This document shows positions 21,627 to 32,515 of a DNA stretch of 64,000 nt, in pieces. A model generated the notes under the pieces. It saw nothing but the letters and a program-made list of their open reading frames with translations, was not told the origin of the DNA and ran no database searches. How positions within the stretch are numbered: the stretch's first letter is position 1; every line of letters starts with the position of its first letter. The stretch comes from Nyssa sinensis (lineage: Eukaryota; Streptophyta; Magnoliopsida; Cornales; Nyssaceae), in NCBI GenBank assembly GCA_008638375.1, contig VIRR01000550.1:304332-368331 (forward strand), given 5' to 3'. The translations under genes and the position numbers were made by a program.

Positions 21627-22910
21627 TCATTTTTCTGAGCCCAGAAGTGCTTTACTTACGTAGAATATGGGTTTTTGGATCCCAATCTCCTCTCGAAGTA
21701 GCGCAGAGCTTACTGCATTCTCGGATACCGCAAGATATAAGAGAAGCTTTTCTCCTTTCCTTGGTTTGGATAACAGCTCGGGAGATGTCATATATTTTTT
21801 AAGTTCCATAAAAGCTTTGTCGCATTCAGAGGTCCATTCCAAGACCTTATTCCTCCGCAAAGCTTTAAAGAACGGAAGACAGCGATCCGTGGACCTTGAT
21901 ATGAAGCGATTCAACGTCGCAATCCGGCCATTTAAAGTCTGTATCTCCTTCCGGGACCTCGGAGGTTCGAGTTCTGTCAAAGCTTTAATCTGGGATGGAT
22001 CGGCTTCGATGCCTCGCTGTGAGACAAGAAAGCCTAGAAACTTCCCACGGCTGACCCCAAAGGTACATTTGGATGGGTTCAACTTCATCTTGTGTCTATT
22101 CAGAATGTCGAATGTCTTCTTCAAATGTTCAACGTGATCCTCCTTCTACTGACTCTTGACTAGCATGTCATCGATGTAAACCTCCATCGTGTCGCCGATC
22201 AGAGGTGCAAACATTTTATTGACCAAGCGTTGATATGTGGCTCCGGCGTTTTTGAGGTCGAAAGGCATCACTTTATAATAGTACAAACCTCGTTCAGAGA
22301 TGAAGGAGGTTTTTTCTTGGTCAGGAGGATACATTTGAATCTGATTGTATCTGGAATATGCATCCATGAAGCTCATCAACTCATAACTAGCAGTTGCATC
22401 CACGAGTTGATCAATTCTTGGGATAGGGAAATTATCTTTTGGGCAGGCTTTGTTAAGATCAGTGTAATCGACATAGACTCACCATTTCCCATTTTTCTTT
22501 TTAACCAGGACGGTATTTGCAAGCCATTCTGGATAAAAAACTTCCTTGATTAACTTTGCAGCCAGTAACCTTTGAACTTCGTCATTGATAATCTTATGTC
22601 TCTCTGGAGCAAACATTCGTCTTTTTTGCCGCACGGGGTGGCAATTAGGATTTGTTGTGAGCTTGTGGCAAATACATGATGGATAAATACCTTCCATGTC
22701 TTTAGTTTCCCATGCAAAGGCTGATAGTTGAGTTTTTAGGAACTCTATGATCAATTTCTGTTCTGGTGGAGATAGATCGGCACCAACCTGTAAATAATGC
22801 TCTTCTTCCTCCAAACCCACCGAGATCTTAAGTGGTTCTTGGACTGGCGTTGCCATGCTATCTACACCGCGCGGGCTCAAAGGTTCATCAATCTCGGTAG
22901 GACATTCCAT
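21627..22910 (-). pseudogene. Tat reverse transcriptase with linked RNase H remnant
   Basis: Reads FAPERHKIINDEVQRLLAAK, LVKKKNGKW, a TGA near 22,477, then FMDAYSRYNQIQMYPPDQEK, the palm motif VYIDDMLVKS (YIDD catalytic pair near 22,160) and a TAG directly after it. It continues as LNRHKMKLNPSKCTFGVSRG, FLGFLVSQRGIEADP (thumb/connection) and ILYVSKAL-type sequence of the degenerate RT-linked RNase H. Two nonsense codons interrupt it; both could arise by C-to-T or G-to-A change. Confidence 0.88.
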
Positions 22911-23111
22911 ATTCTCACTTTGGTCAGAGAGATCGGAAACAAGGAATTTTCGAGGTGCCTGTAATTGCTATTGTGGGGTTTTACCTTTGAGTGCGACAAC
23001 GTGGCATTCCCGAGATGACGACTGGGAACCTTAAATAGTACAAACTTGATCGTTGTGTATATATTTGAGACACTGATGAAGGGTGGAGGTGACGGCCCCC
23101 ATTTGATGGAG

Positions 23112-23357
23112 TCATGGTCTTCCCATGATTATGTTGTATGGAGATCGCATATCCACAATCACATATTCAGCTATCAGGGTCTTCAGTGCTTCGTCAACCC
23201 CAATAGTTGTTGGGAAGTCAATACTGCCCATGGGAGAACTTAGGTGTCCATCAAAACCAGCCATCACTGCCGTGGTGCCTTTGAGGTCAGACACATTGAG
23301 CTTCATCTTTTGGAAGGGCTCATAAAATAAAATATTAGCAGAGCTGCCCGTATCCAC
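23112..23357 (-). CDS. Tat aspartic protease domain
   Basis: VDTGSSANILFYEPFQKM holds the D-T-G active site. The fold's closing segment is IVDMRSPYNIIMGRP, matching the (I/V)(I/L)GR-type hydrophobic-hydrophobic-Gly end of retropepsins. It releases gag and pol products after dimerising. The open frame lies between gag and RT in the expected order, as a segment of a broken polyprotein rather than an independent gene. Confidence 0.8.
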   Translation of the reverse strand: MDTGSSANILFYEPFQKMKLNVSDLKGTTAVMAGFDGHLSSPMGSIDFPTTIGVDEALKTLIAEYVIVDMRSPYNIIMGRP

Positions 23358-23491
23358 TAATACTCTAAAAATGTCAAAATTTGCAACTCAGAGAGTGATG
23401 ACAAGCGCATCGGTATGTGGACAATGTATGCCAGCCAGGTCCAGCTCGGAGAAATGGAGTTGTGGTGAGGGTTTCAACCTCTTCTCAAGAG

Positions 23492-25322
23492 TCATGACTT
23501 GGATTGGTATTGCCTTTGCTTCTCGAGCATAGCGTTTCCTTGCTCTATTTGAGATGCCAGAGACGGAATTGGTTGCATGGAGGACGAGGATAACGTGAGT
23601 ATTCGCTTGGGGTGGTTGGCTTTGACTTGTCCCAGGAGTGGACCCCTGATCTTGTCATTGTGGCTGAGGCCTAGGGTCCTGCCGAGGTTGTTGGGGTTTC
23701 TGATTTTGAGTATTTGGTCCACCTTCTCGTTGAACGAACTCTTTCAGTCGTCCCCTTCGAATTAATTGATCAATTTCTTGTTGAAGATGTCAACAAAATT
23801 CTGTAGCATGTCCGTGATCTCAGTGGAACTCACAGTACTTACTACGATCTCGGTGGTCAGGATCACTATATAATATTTCTGGACGCTTGAAATTCTCATG
23901 TGCCTTGACCTGGTGATAAATCTGGGAAATAGAAGCGGTCAATGGAGGGAGTGGCACATTCAGAGGTGCATATGATCTGAATTGTCCCGAGGTGGGCTGG
24001 TTTTGACCTCGGGATGTTGTTTTTGTATCGGGACTCCTTGGTCTTTTACTGGTATTGCTGCCACTCTGTGTTTGAGATTTACCCTCTATTTGTGCTTGTT
24101 CCTTGGCAAGACGAAGGGATGTTCTGGTATCTTCAAGGTTAATATGCTTTCTCGCCCTTTCCATAAGCGATGCCATGTCTATTGGGGGGTTTTTTGTCAA
24201 AGAATCGTGAAAACGCCCTGGCCAAAGTCCCGCATGTAAGGCGGCCACTAAAAAGGCTGCACCGCAGTCAGTGATCTCAGTAAGCTCAGCATTAAATCGA
24301 GCAATATAATCCCTGAGTGATTCTCCCTTTCTTTGCTTGATGGATAATAGAAATTCTGGCCCCTTTCTGAGTCTCCTGCTTGTTAAAAAGCGGTTGAGGA
24401 AATGCCTACTGAGCTCATAGAAATTGGGGACTGAATTGGGAGAGAGGTTGTGGAACCATCGAAGGGCTGCGCCTTTGAGACTTGTGACGAATGTTCGGCA
24501 CAGAAATGCGTCGGTGGTGCCATGAAGTGCCATCGTATGTTGATAATTAGAAAGATGATCACCAGGATCATCCAACCCTTCATAAGGGGTGAACTTTGGA
24601 ACAATGAATTTGCGAGGACGTTCCTCGGCTAAAATAGCTGTTGTGAAAGGAGTAGTAAACCTACCAAGGAGCCTTGCGATCTCGTCCTGTTGAGGAGGTT
24701 AATTTCCTTCTCGAGCAGGAACTGCTTGTCCCATGGAATCCGCCACTTCTTTTGATCTCAATGGTACTCTAGGCGGACCAAAATGCTGAAATCCTGGAAT
24801 ACCGATCTCAAGTCCAGTGGGTTGAGGATTGTTTTGACTAGGAATAACATGTTCGGATTGTCTTTGAAAAGAAGCAGGTGCCGGTTGAAGTGGTGGTCCG
24901 GATTGTACCAAATTAGCTCTAGAATTCGCGGGGCTAACAACACGGCCCCTGCTATGGTTAATGATATTAAGGTGAACATTAGGAATGCCCCCCAAAATGT
25001 CATCTCGAACTGGAGCTACACCTGGTGGAGAAAAGGGACGAGCGCTAGGACCGCCTTCTTCATAACGCCTCCCTCCAGGGGGATATAATATGGGATATCC
25101 ATTTTCGGGAACTCCTGAATGAGGGAGAACCGATGGATTTTGAGTTAAAGAAGCCAAGACTTGGGATATGGCTAAGAGTTGAGCTTGAGTCTGATCAGAT
25201 TGTTTCTGCATCTGATCTCGAATTTGATCAAGTTATTGCTGTACAGGATCGGAGGTTGCAACTTCCTCATCCTGAGCCAACGGTTGAGTTGATATTGGTG
25301 TAGAGCGACGGTTGGAAGCCAT
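23492..25322 (-). pseudogene. Tat gag polyprotein
   Basis: Starts at ATG 25,322 (MASNRRSTPISTQPLAQDEE) just inside the 5' LTR/PBS. A TAA follows 29 codons later where CAA (Gln) would continue the frame into LDQIRDQMQKQSDQTQ. Later comes the retrotransposon gag core (DHLSNYQHTMALHGTTDAFL, ALRWFHNLSPNSVPNFYELS, FRLLSIKQRKGESLRDYIAR-like) and a cysteine/histidine cluster, KYCEFH...DHGHATEFC, near 23,815-23,780. Several stops break it. Gag packages the element's RNA into cytoplasmic particles. Confidence 0.85.
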
Positions 25323-25374
25323 GACTACCAAAAACTTTAAACGGAGAAAATGAGATAAAGAAGAACAATAAACG

Positions 25375-25392
25375 TTCCCACAGACGGCGCCA
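25375..25392 (-). promoter_or_regulatory. Primer-binding site of the Tat element
   Basis: Three bases inside the 5' LTR the minus strand reads TGGCGCCGTCTGTGGGAA. TGGCGCCGT matches the 3' end complement of plant tRNA-Asp as used by several Ty3/gypsy elements. Only the first nine bases fit well, so the tRNA assignment is tentative. Confidence 0.6.
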
Positions 25393-25395
25393 AAC

Positions 25396-26010
25396 TGATG
25401 CTGCAATTTTTGGCTCGTCAAGGACTGGACCGTCGCTATGAATCAACCTGCTAAGAAGTAAGGTCAGAAAGCCACCGGGGAGGGCTCCGGTGGGTAGCCG
25501 CTCCGATGGTTAAATGAGATGATGAAGAAAAATATCACTTGAAGTAATAGTATCTTTTTCTTTTATCTTAGTTCAGGAAAAAATCCGATTCTTTTTACAT
25601 ACCTTTCTTTATCTATTTATAGGTTGATGGAGCTTTGTTTTTAGTGCTAAGCGGTGGGGCAAGTTCATCATGATATCTTTATGTCACTGTTCGTCATTGA
25701 GTTGACAGCGATGTAGGGCTAGGGCTTAATTTCGTCTTTAGACTAAGCTAGACTTTGCCGCCTGTCAGGTGGCAGTATTTTCATTATGACAACCCACATC
25801 ATATTTATTTTTGTACATGGTTGTCCCATCATTACGACATCGGTATTCCGATATACTTTGGGAATGACTTCAACAGTATTAAGGAATAACGGACTTAATT
25901 GTTGAGTGTGCCAAGGTGATATCATCTCGGTATAGTGACGTGCCTCTACCGTATCATCCAAAATGGACATGTGTTAGGTCTTGATTTGAGAGTATATTTT
26001 TGGTATATCA
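25396..26010 (-). repeat. 5' LTR of the Tat element
   Basis: 615 bp, partner of 15,612-16,226. Contains the element's promoter. I count 18 substitutions and no indels relative to the other LTR. Its outer end abuts the ATGCA duplication inside reductase exon 2. Confidence 0.95.
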
Positions 26011-26284
26011 ATGCAGATCTCCCTATTCCAAATAACACATCAATCAACTCTTCAAAGTACTATATGTAATAAGTTTAATAGAGAAATAGATTCCCCTTAC
26101 ATAGAGAACAGTAATGCTGGAGTTGTTGAAGTTGTTCGATGAGCTTTCCCTTAACAGGGTCGGAAACCGTGCTTTTTCTGGCCAAAGCAAAGGTCGGGTG
26201 TCCAGCCTTGAGGCTTGCTTCAACGATGAATTTCCCGAGGTAACCGGTACCACCGATGATCAGAATCTTTCTTTTCTCAGCCAT
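26011..26284 (-). pseudogene. Isoflavone-reductase/PCBER-like, exon 1 and start of exon 2
   Basis: Exon 1 (26,284-26,101) encodes MAEKRKILIIGGTGYLGKFI, VEASLKAGHPTFALARKSTV (NADPH-binding GGTGYLG). It is 184 nt against 183 nt in the copy at 5,190-5,008. The extra base is an A in GGAAC-type context at 26,135-26,136 (ATCGAACAAC against GTTGACAAC), which shifts the last 14 codons out of frame; without it the exon would end NNSSITVLY before donor GTAAGG. An intron of 78 nt leads to acceptor ATAG and the first 12 nt of exon 2 (GGAGATCTGCAT), where the Tat element interrupts. With the frameshift, the split exon 2 and the missing exon 3, this locus cannot make the enzyme. Confidence 0.9.
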
Positions 26285-27002
26285 TTCTAAATTTTCCCCG
26301 GAAATTAACAAATCATTCTGATAAGAACTAGTTCAGCTGGTCGGAGGAATTACAAAGGAGATGGCAAAATTTTAGCAAAGAAAGTTGGAAAGTGAAAGCT
26401 GACCCAAAAGGATAAGAAATTCCTTAATCATATCGCTTTTTATTTGTTAATTACTCGCTGGACCACGTGACTTGGTCCCACGGTCGACGTTAACGTATCT
26501 TATTCACTTCAGGCTGTCTTTAATGACGCGCCTGTTCTGTTCTCCTCATTTATAGATACAATTTTAAATTCTCAATGTACGATGCGCCACGTTATTTCTA
26601 TCTTCTAAAAAGTCGTGCTTTTCTCTCTCTCTCTCTCTCTCCATAATAATGACTTTAATTTTGATGAAAAAATTATATCTTTTAACGGAGCTTAAGCCCT
26701 AATGGAAGATTAATCGTAGTTTTGATGATGATTTTTAATTTAAAAATTTTATTATTTATTATTTTTTATTATTTGGATTAATCATTTTTTTAAATTTCAC
26801 TTTATTAAATATATTTTTGAGATAGTCTACAAAAGAAAAATACTTCATAATTATGTTTAAGATTTCAGTTCATTGCAGAATTTATTGTTTTTCTTTTCTG
26901 GTCTATTTATTGTGTTTTTTCTTTTCGAACTTCATAATCTGAAAACACAATGTTCACAAAAGTCAAGTATTTATGTCGACTATCTATAAAGCTAATCTTG
27001 TT
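26285..27002. other. Former promoter region of the split reductase gene
   Basis: No ORF. Contains CCACGTGACTTGG (a G-box-like CACGTG) at about 26,462, a (CT)n run at 26,622-26,641 and AT-rich sequence. Regulatory meaning is inference. Confidence 0.4.
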
Positions 27003-27105
27003 TGTTCAAAATTTTTATACCTTTTTTGTTTATGTGACCCAATCATATATGTTGCTCAGAATTTTCATACCCCTTTTCCTCATGTGACCCAATCGCATAT
27101 GCTAC
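27003..27105. repeat. 50-bp tandem duplication
   Basis: Two copies of a segment with TTTATACC...TTT then ATGTGACCCAATC(A/G)(T/C)ATATG. TGTGACCC begins at 27,033 and 27,083. It abuts the copia fragment. Confidence 0.75.
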
Positions 27106-28468
27106 AAACGGGAGGTATCTGAATTTGGATCAACTGAAGATGAAGATGAAACACCTGCATTACCAATAATTGTACTGCCCTGAAGAATGTAAAGGCCATT
27201 TACTTTATTACCTTTCATCACAACCAAAGATTCCTTGCAAAACTTCATAGTCCCACCTTCAACGGAAAACTTGCAACCATTAGAATCCAAACTGCCCAAA
27301 AAAATTAGATTTTTTCTTTAAGTCCAGTATGTGCCTTACATTTATCAAAGTCCTCACAATTCCATTATGCAAACGAATTTGAACTATACCTATCCCAACT
27401 ATCTTATAGGCCATGTTGTTGCCCATTAAAACTGAATCACTATTGATTGCATCATAAGTGGCGAACCAATCCCGATTAGGGGTCATATGATAGGAGTAAC
27501 CCGAATCAAGAATCCACTCATCATTGGAACGATTATCAGAAATAGTTACTGAAAAGATATTATTTGCAACCTCAACGGTTTCTTGTGCAACACTGGCAAT
27601 ATTAGCAAAATTAACATACTTCTTTTCCCCTTGTTCTTTGAGCCTAGGACACTTGGTTTTGTAGTGTCCAAACTTGTGACAATAGTAACATTCAATCTCA
27701 CTATTGCATTTTCTAGACTGTGATCGACCTCTAGATCCATCTTGGCTTCTTCCTCTACTTCTACCTCAACCTCTACTATTACCACTACCAGAGCCCCTTT
27801 TATTAGGTCAACTTCTATTATTAGAGGAATCCGAAAGACCTTTCACAAACAAACCCTTAACCTATACATAATCACTGCCTTTCCCATTCAACTTAGTCCT
27901 CAACTTTTTCGAGTTTAAAGACACCTTAACATCTACTAAAGAGATGATATTCCTTCCATGTAACATAGAATTAACAAAAGTTTCAAAAGAATCAGGCAAT
28001 GAACACAAAACAATTAGGGCTTGGTCTTCTTCTTCAACCTTATCATCAATATTCTTTAGGTCCATAATAATTTTATTAAATTCATCAAGGTGTTTATTAA
28101 TGGACATACATTCCTTCATCTTGAGGGTGTATAACCGTTGCTTCAAATACAAACGGTTAGTGAGTGACTTCTTCATGTACAAATTCTCTAACTTTTTTCA
28201 AAGCCCAGAGGCAGATTCTTCATTTGATAGCTCATGCAAGACTCCATCAGAAAGAAATAACTAAATGGCACTATGCGCCTTTTCTTACATATCAATCTTC
28301 TGCTCTGTGATCAACGTTGTTGGAAACGTGCCATCCAAAACCTTCACCAAACCTTGCTGTCGTAACAACGCACGCATCTTGATGTACCAAAGGCTAAACT
28401 ATTTTGACCGTCAAACTTCTCTATTTCGTATTTTGCGGTAGTCATCACCAAAAGATCTGGTACCAATT
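27106..28468 (-). pseudogene. Ty1/copia gag-protease fragment
   Basis: Minus strand: MTTAKYEIEKFDGQN (copia gag start near 28,443), LYLKQRLYTLKMKECMSINK, LDEFNKIIMDLKNIDDKVEE, a zinc knuckle [15 protein letters not shown] near 27,690, then a protease beginning [11 protein letters not shown]. Stops and frame changes occur throughout. It ends near 27,106 within the region after protease, so integrase, RT and the 3' LTR are missing. A degraded initiator-Met-type PBS (TTGGTACCAGATC) lies near 28,455-28,467. Distinct in sequence from the larger copia element downstream. Confidence 0.85.
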
Positions 28469-28950
28469 TGTTGTGCAACGAAAGTAGAAAATAAAATAAC
28501 GAAGAGAAAATAAACAAACACGACAATAACAAAAGAACACCAAATATACTTGGTTCGGCAAACAGCCTACATCCATAGGTGAAGCACAACAAAATATCTA
28601 CTATCAAAAGGAGAAGAATACAAAACGGTGTGTTAAAACCCATTCATAAATGTCTAAGAAGACTTCATATCGCTCTCTCTATCCTTCCCTTGCAATAATA
28701 CATTATATAATGTTCCCAAACCATAAAATACGAAAAAGAGGCAAAAATCGCGAAACTGGGCCCTGAGTGCCGGTGGGTCATTTTTTGACTTCCTCTAAAT
28801 ACTTTAAAATTTCTTGTATCGATTGGTCAACAGAGAAGGGAGTTTTTTGGGTCCAAGTGTAGATCGGTAGACCACCAAAAGTGCCCGAGACGATTTGGGT
28901 GTGAGTCAACTTAAGAATGTAAGACACAAATAACACATATTTTACATGTA
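28469..28950 (-). repeat. 5' LTR of the copia fragment
   Basis: On the minus strand the LTR ends TTGCACAACA at 28,469, directly before the PBS. The sequence CTTGGTTCGGCAAACAGCCTA near 28,551 resembles the R/U5 zone of many plant copia LTRs. The outer end is not sharply visible, so 28,950 is an estimate. Confidence 0.55.
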
Positions 28951-29183
28951 GTGTGATTCATCATCATGGAAGTCATTAACAGATTCTATCTGGTGTGAAA
29001 AAAATGAATATTGAATGAGCACAAAAACATGAATATTAAAACTTTATTCTAAAAAGAAATGATTTTTATCTAAAGTGAAGGCCTCTATTAACAAATGATA
29101 GTATCGACATGATATCTCCATGGGGTATGCCCACAAACAACGAAAGGGTTGTGAAAAATTGGGCACATTTTTTAGGTGGCCGG
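28951..29183. other. Spacer between copia insertions
   Basis: No gene or repeat recognised. Confidence 0.3.
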
Positions 29184-30441
29184 TGTAAATCCCAATATAT
29201 ATATATATAACAGTTTGAAACAGAATCTATTACTTATATATCTATATATATATATATATATATATGTTCTTTGAAGAACAAGAATAAAAACAAAACAGAA
29301 ACTTAGTTTATGAAAACAAGAAAAGTATAGAAAGTAATTTTTCCAAAACAGTAAAGTAGAAATCTATTTTGGAAACAAACCAGAATCGAAAATTGGAAAC
29401 ACTTACAGAAACAAATACTTTCAGTATAATAGTACAGAAATAAACACTTACAGAAATTTGAATTAGATCAAGGATAGAGTTTGACACTATATCTTTCAGA
29501 CAAATTTCGACCTCGTTATGGTGCTCACGATCTTGGACGTTTGCCTCCTAGGATATAATGATCTGAATCTCACAGAAGTAGCACTTCGATTTGTGAGTTT
29601 ATTGAACCAATAGTGTTTTACTCTTTCTCAAACACAAACACTGAATACAAAAAACTTGTGAAAAAATAAATGCGTGAATATGGGTGTATTTATAGACCTC
29701 TTCATGGTTGTTTGGTACAGTCATGAAGGTTTAATCGTGTCTATTCATGATGAACAGACACAATCGCACCCATGAAGAAGATAATTGTTCAGTCAAAATT
29801 CAAACCAACGCAATAGTAAAACGAAGTCGTTTTGGATTTAAACCAAAACCAAAAAACGTACTCGCAGAACGGTGACGTTTTTTGTTTCAATTAATCTGGT
29901 AACAAAACGACAGTGTTTTGATTTGTATTTAACAGTAACAAAACGACAGCGTTTAATGAAAAACTATTTAAATTAATTTTCTCCAAAAAGATATATATAT
30001 ACGACGAGTCAAGCCCAAGCCCGAACCTGACCCAACCCGGCTCGGTTCAAGGCGGGGCGGCGGCGCGCGCACGCGTGTGTGGTGAACCAGGCATGTGCTT
30101 GGTCCTCCCCCTTCTATAAAACTTGGGTGCCCCTTGGGGCCCAAACCCTCCCCCAAGGTAAGTGTATATATACTCTTTAAAAGCCTTATACCCATCGTAT
30201 GTGGGACACAAGCTTTTTGTACAAGCTTCAAGCTTTTATTACCATTTCCAAGTGGTAATGTTTGGAGGAAATTTCTCATTCACTCCTTAATGGTTTTGAG
30301 CAACCCAATATATAATCTCAATCTCCTCATGGAAGAGAACACATTCCCATGTGGACCCACCAAAATTAATTTGTGGGACCCACTTTAATTTTAGCTCAAA
30401 GATAACTAATTATAATGCTCAAAAATCTATTTTTTTCAACA
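29184..30441 (-). repeat. 3' LTR of the copia element
   Basis: Minus-strand start TGTTGAAAAAAATAG at 30,441. Contains a TATATATAC motif at about 30,163 and four imperfect AAAACG...CGTTTT palindromes between 29,816 and 29,955. It ends among TA repeats near 29,184-29,210. Confidence 0.85.
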
Positions 30442-30452
30442 ATCCCCTACAT
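30442..30452 (-). promoter_or_regulatory. Polypurine tract of the copia element
   Basis: The minus strand reads ATGTAGGGGAT directly before the 3' LTR. The same 11 bases also stand outside the 5' LTR at 36,419-36,429 (see findings). Confidence 0.7.
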
Positions 30453-31080
30453 GAATGAAATTGACTAAAAGTAATGCAAATGACATACAGACACTAAGAG
30501 AGAGTTTAGTTGAAAATTTCCTGTATAGAGGAAGGTAGCTTGTGGCCTTGAACCTTCCCTTGTGAAATGCTATCAAGGTTACTGATTGATCAGTGAACAT
30601 GATGTTTTAAACTGTTTAGTCGTTTGTATAAACCAAGACAACAACATTCACACAGAATCCTTCCTGACACAGTTGGTTCTCATGATTGTGTTCATTTTGG
30701 CCCTGAACAATTCCTGGTTTCATGAGTGCTCTTAGAGAATTTAGCCTTTATCATTCTCATAGAACCAGCCCAGGTCACACTCACATAGGTGATTTCTTAT
30801 TAAGAGTATCTTGCTATACCCCACTTATATATTAACAAGGTATAAGAATCATTAGAAGCTTAGCTTATCCTTTCAACGCTACAGGCATCACTATTCTTAT
30901 CATAGGAATGGGTAGAAGATTTTATCTCCATAATGATCTTTAATGAGTCTCGCATAATTCGGTTGTCCCTTTGAACCTAGATCTTGGGATCTCCAGTTAG
31001 CTAGGTTGGGTTGCCATTATGGCGACTCTTAGTGCATAGGCTTTAAGCCCATTCCCTCTCGATGATTTATTTACTTACTC

Positions 31081-32458
31081 TCTGGTCAAACATTCGGTTA
31101 ACGGATCTGCAATGTTATCTTTTGACCTTATGTATTCAATGGTCATAATACTATTAGAGAGAAGTTGTTTCACAGTATTATGTCTTCGACGAATATGTCG
31201 AGACTTACCGTTATACATATGACTCTATACCCTACCAATCGCTGATTGACTATCGCAACGAATACAGATGGCAGGCACAGATTTTGGCCATATTAGAATA
31301 TCTTCTAGGAAGTGACGAAGCTACTCAACTTCTTCACTAGCTTTATCAAGTGCGATTAACTCAGATTCCATTGTAGATCTAGTAATGCATGTTTGTTTAG
31401 AAGATTTCCATGATACCACTCCACCACCAAGTGTAAACAAATAACCACTTGTAGATTTTGAGTCTTTGGTATCGGATATCCAATTCGCATCATAGTATCT
31501 TGCAAGTACTGCTGGATATTTTGAGTAGTGCAATCCATAGGTTTAGGTGTATTTTAGATACCTCAAAACCCTAACTATTTCCTTCCAGTAGTTCGAACCT
31601 GGATTACTTGTGTATCTACTCAATTTGCTAACAGCGTAAGCTATGTCTGGACAGGTACAGTTCATCACATACATTCGGCTACGAATTATTTGTGCACATT
31701 CTAGTTGCGATATGCTTTTGTCATTATTCTTGGATAAATGTAGATTTATATCTACAAGTGTTCTCGCTAGACTGCTATCATCTTGTTTAAATTTCTTGAG
31801 AATTTTCTCAATGTAATGCGATTGAGATAATATTAGTCCATCCGATGTTCTAGAGATCTTTATTTCAAGTATAACATCGGCAACACCTAAGTCATTCATG
31901 TCAAACTTATTGTTTAACATTTTCTTGGTAGCTTTAATGACTTTATTATTACTACCCATAATGAGCATATCATCAATATAGAGACAAATAATGACAAAGC
32001 CATTTTCTGTATTCTTGACATATACACATTTGACACACTCATTGATTTTGAACCCATTTGACATCATTACACTGTCAAATTTCTTATGCCACTACTTTGG
32101 TGCTTGCTTTAATCCATAAAGGGATTTAACTAGCCGACAAACTTTATTTTCTTGACCTGAAACAATAAACCCTTCGGGTTGTTCTATGTATATTTCTTCA
32201 TCCAAATCACCATTTAAGAAAGTTGTCATGCATTTGATATATCTCAAGATTGTGTATAGCTGTAATAGCTATTAACATTCGAATGGATGATATTCTTGTA
32301 ACTGGTAAATATGTATCAAAATAGTCCAAACCTTCCTTTTGCTTGTAACCTTTGATAACCAACCTAGCTTTATATTTGTCAATAGATCCGTCTGTCTTCA
32401 TTTTCTTCTTGAATATCCACTTATATCCGAGAGGTTTAGAACCTGGTGGAAGATCCAC
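31081..32458 (-). pseudogene. Copia reverse transcriptase and RNase H
   Basis: RT begins MDLPPGSKPLGYKWIFKKKM, followed by KARLVIKGYKQKEGLDY. After a break at 32,070-32,205 it continues with the palm motif CLYIDDMLIMGSN (YIDD), then NDLGVADVILEIKI. RNase H reads [40 protein letters not shown]. Stop codons near 31,540 and 32,070 and frame changes divide it. The 700 bp between RNase H and the 3' LTR hold the domain's end and an untranslated tail, with nothing else recognisable. Confidence 0.88.
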
Positions 32459-32515
32459 TAGTTCTCACGTATGATTTTGCAAAATGGATTCTACTTCATC
32501 ATTAATAGCCTCTTT

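Larger units (their letters stand above)
15612..26010 (-). mobile_element. Complete Tat-lineage Ty3/gypsy retrotransposon
   Basis: 10,399 bp, from TGATGCTGC to ATATCA, with a perfect 5-bp ATGCA duplication (15,607-15,611 and 26,011-26,015) and two 615-bp LTRs. Minus-strand order: 5' LTR, PBS, gag, protease, RT, second RNase H, integrase, 76-bp tandem array, an antisense plus-strand gene, PPT, 3' LTR. The second RNase H, the large 3' region with tandem repeats and the antisense gene are hallmarks of the Tat lineage. By hand I count 18 differences between LTRs (16 transitions), about 2.9%. At 1.3e-8 substitutions per site per year this would be about 1.1 Myr (a rate assumption, not a measurement). 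Several stops in gag-pol make it non-autonomous now. Confidence 0.95.

Noticed and set aside
21667..22137. 156-codon plus-strand ORF
   Set aside because: Shadow of the reverse transcriptase frame on the minus strand.
24783..25088. 101-codon plus-strand ORF
   Set aside because: Shadow of gag; no domain.
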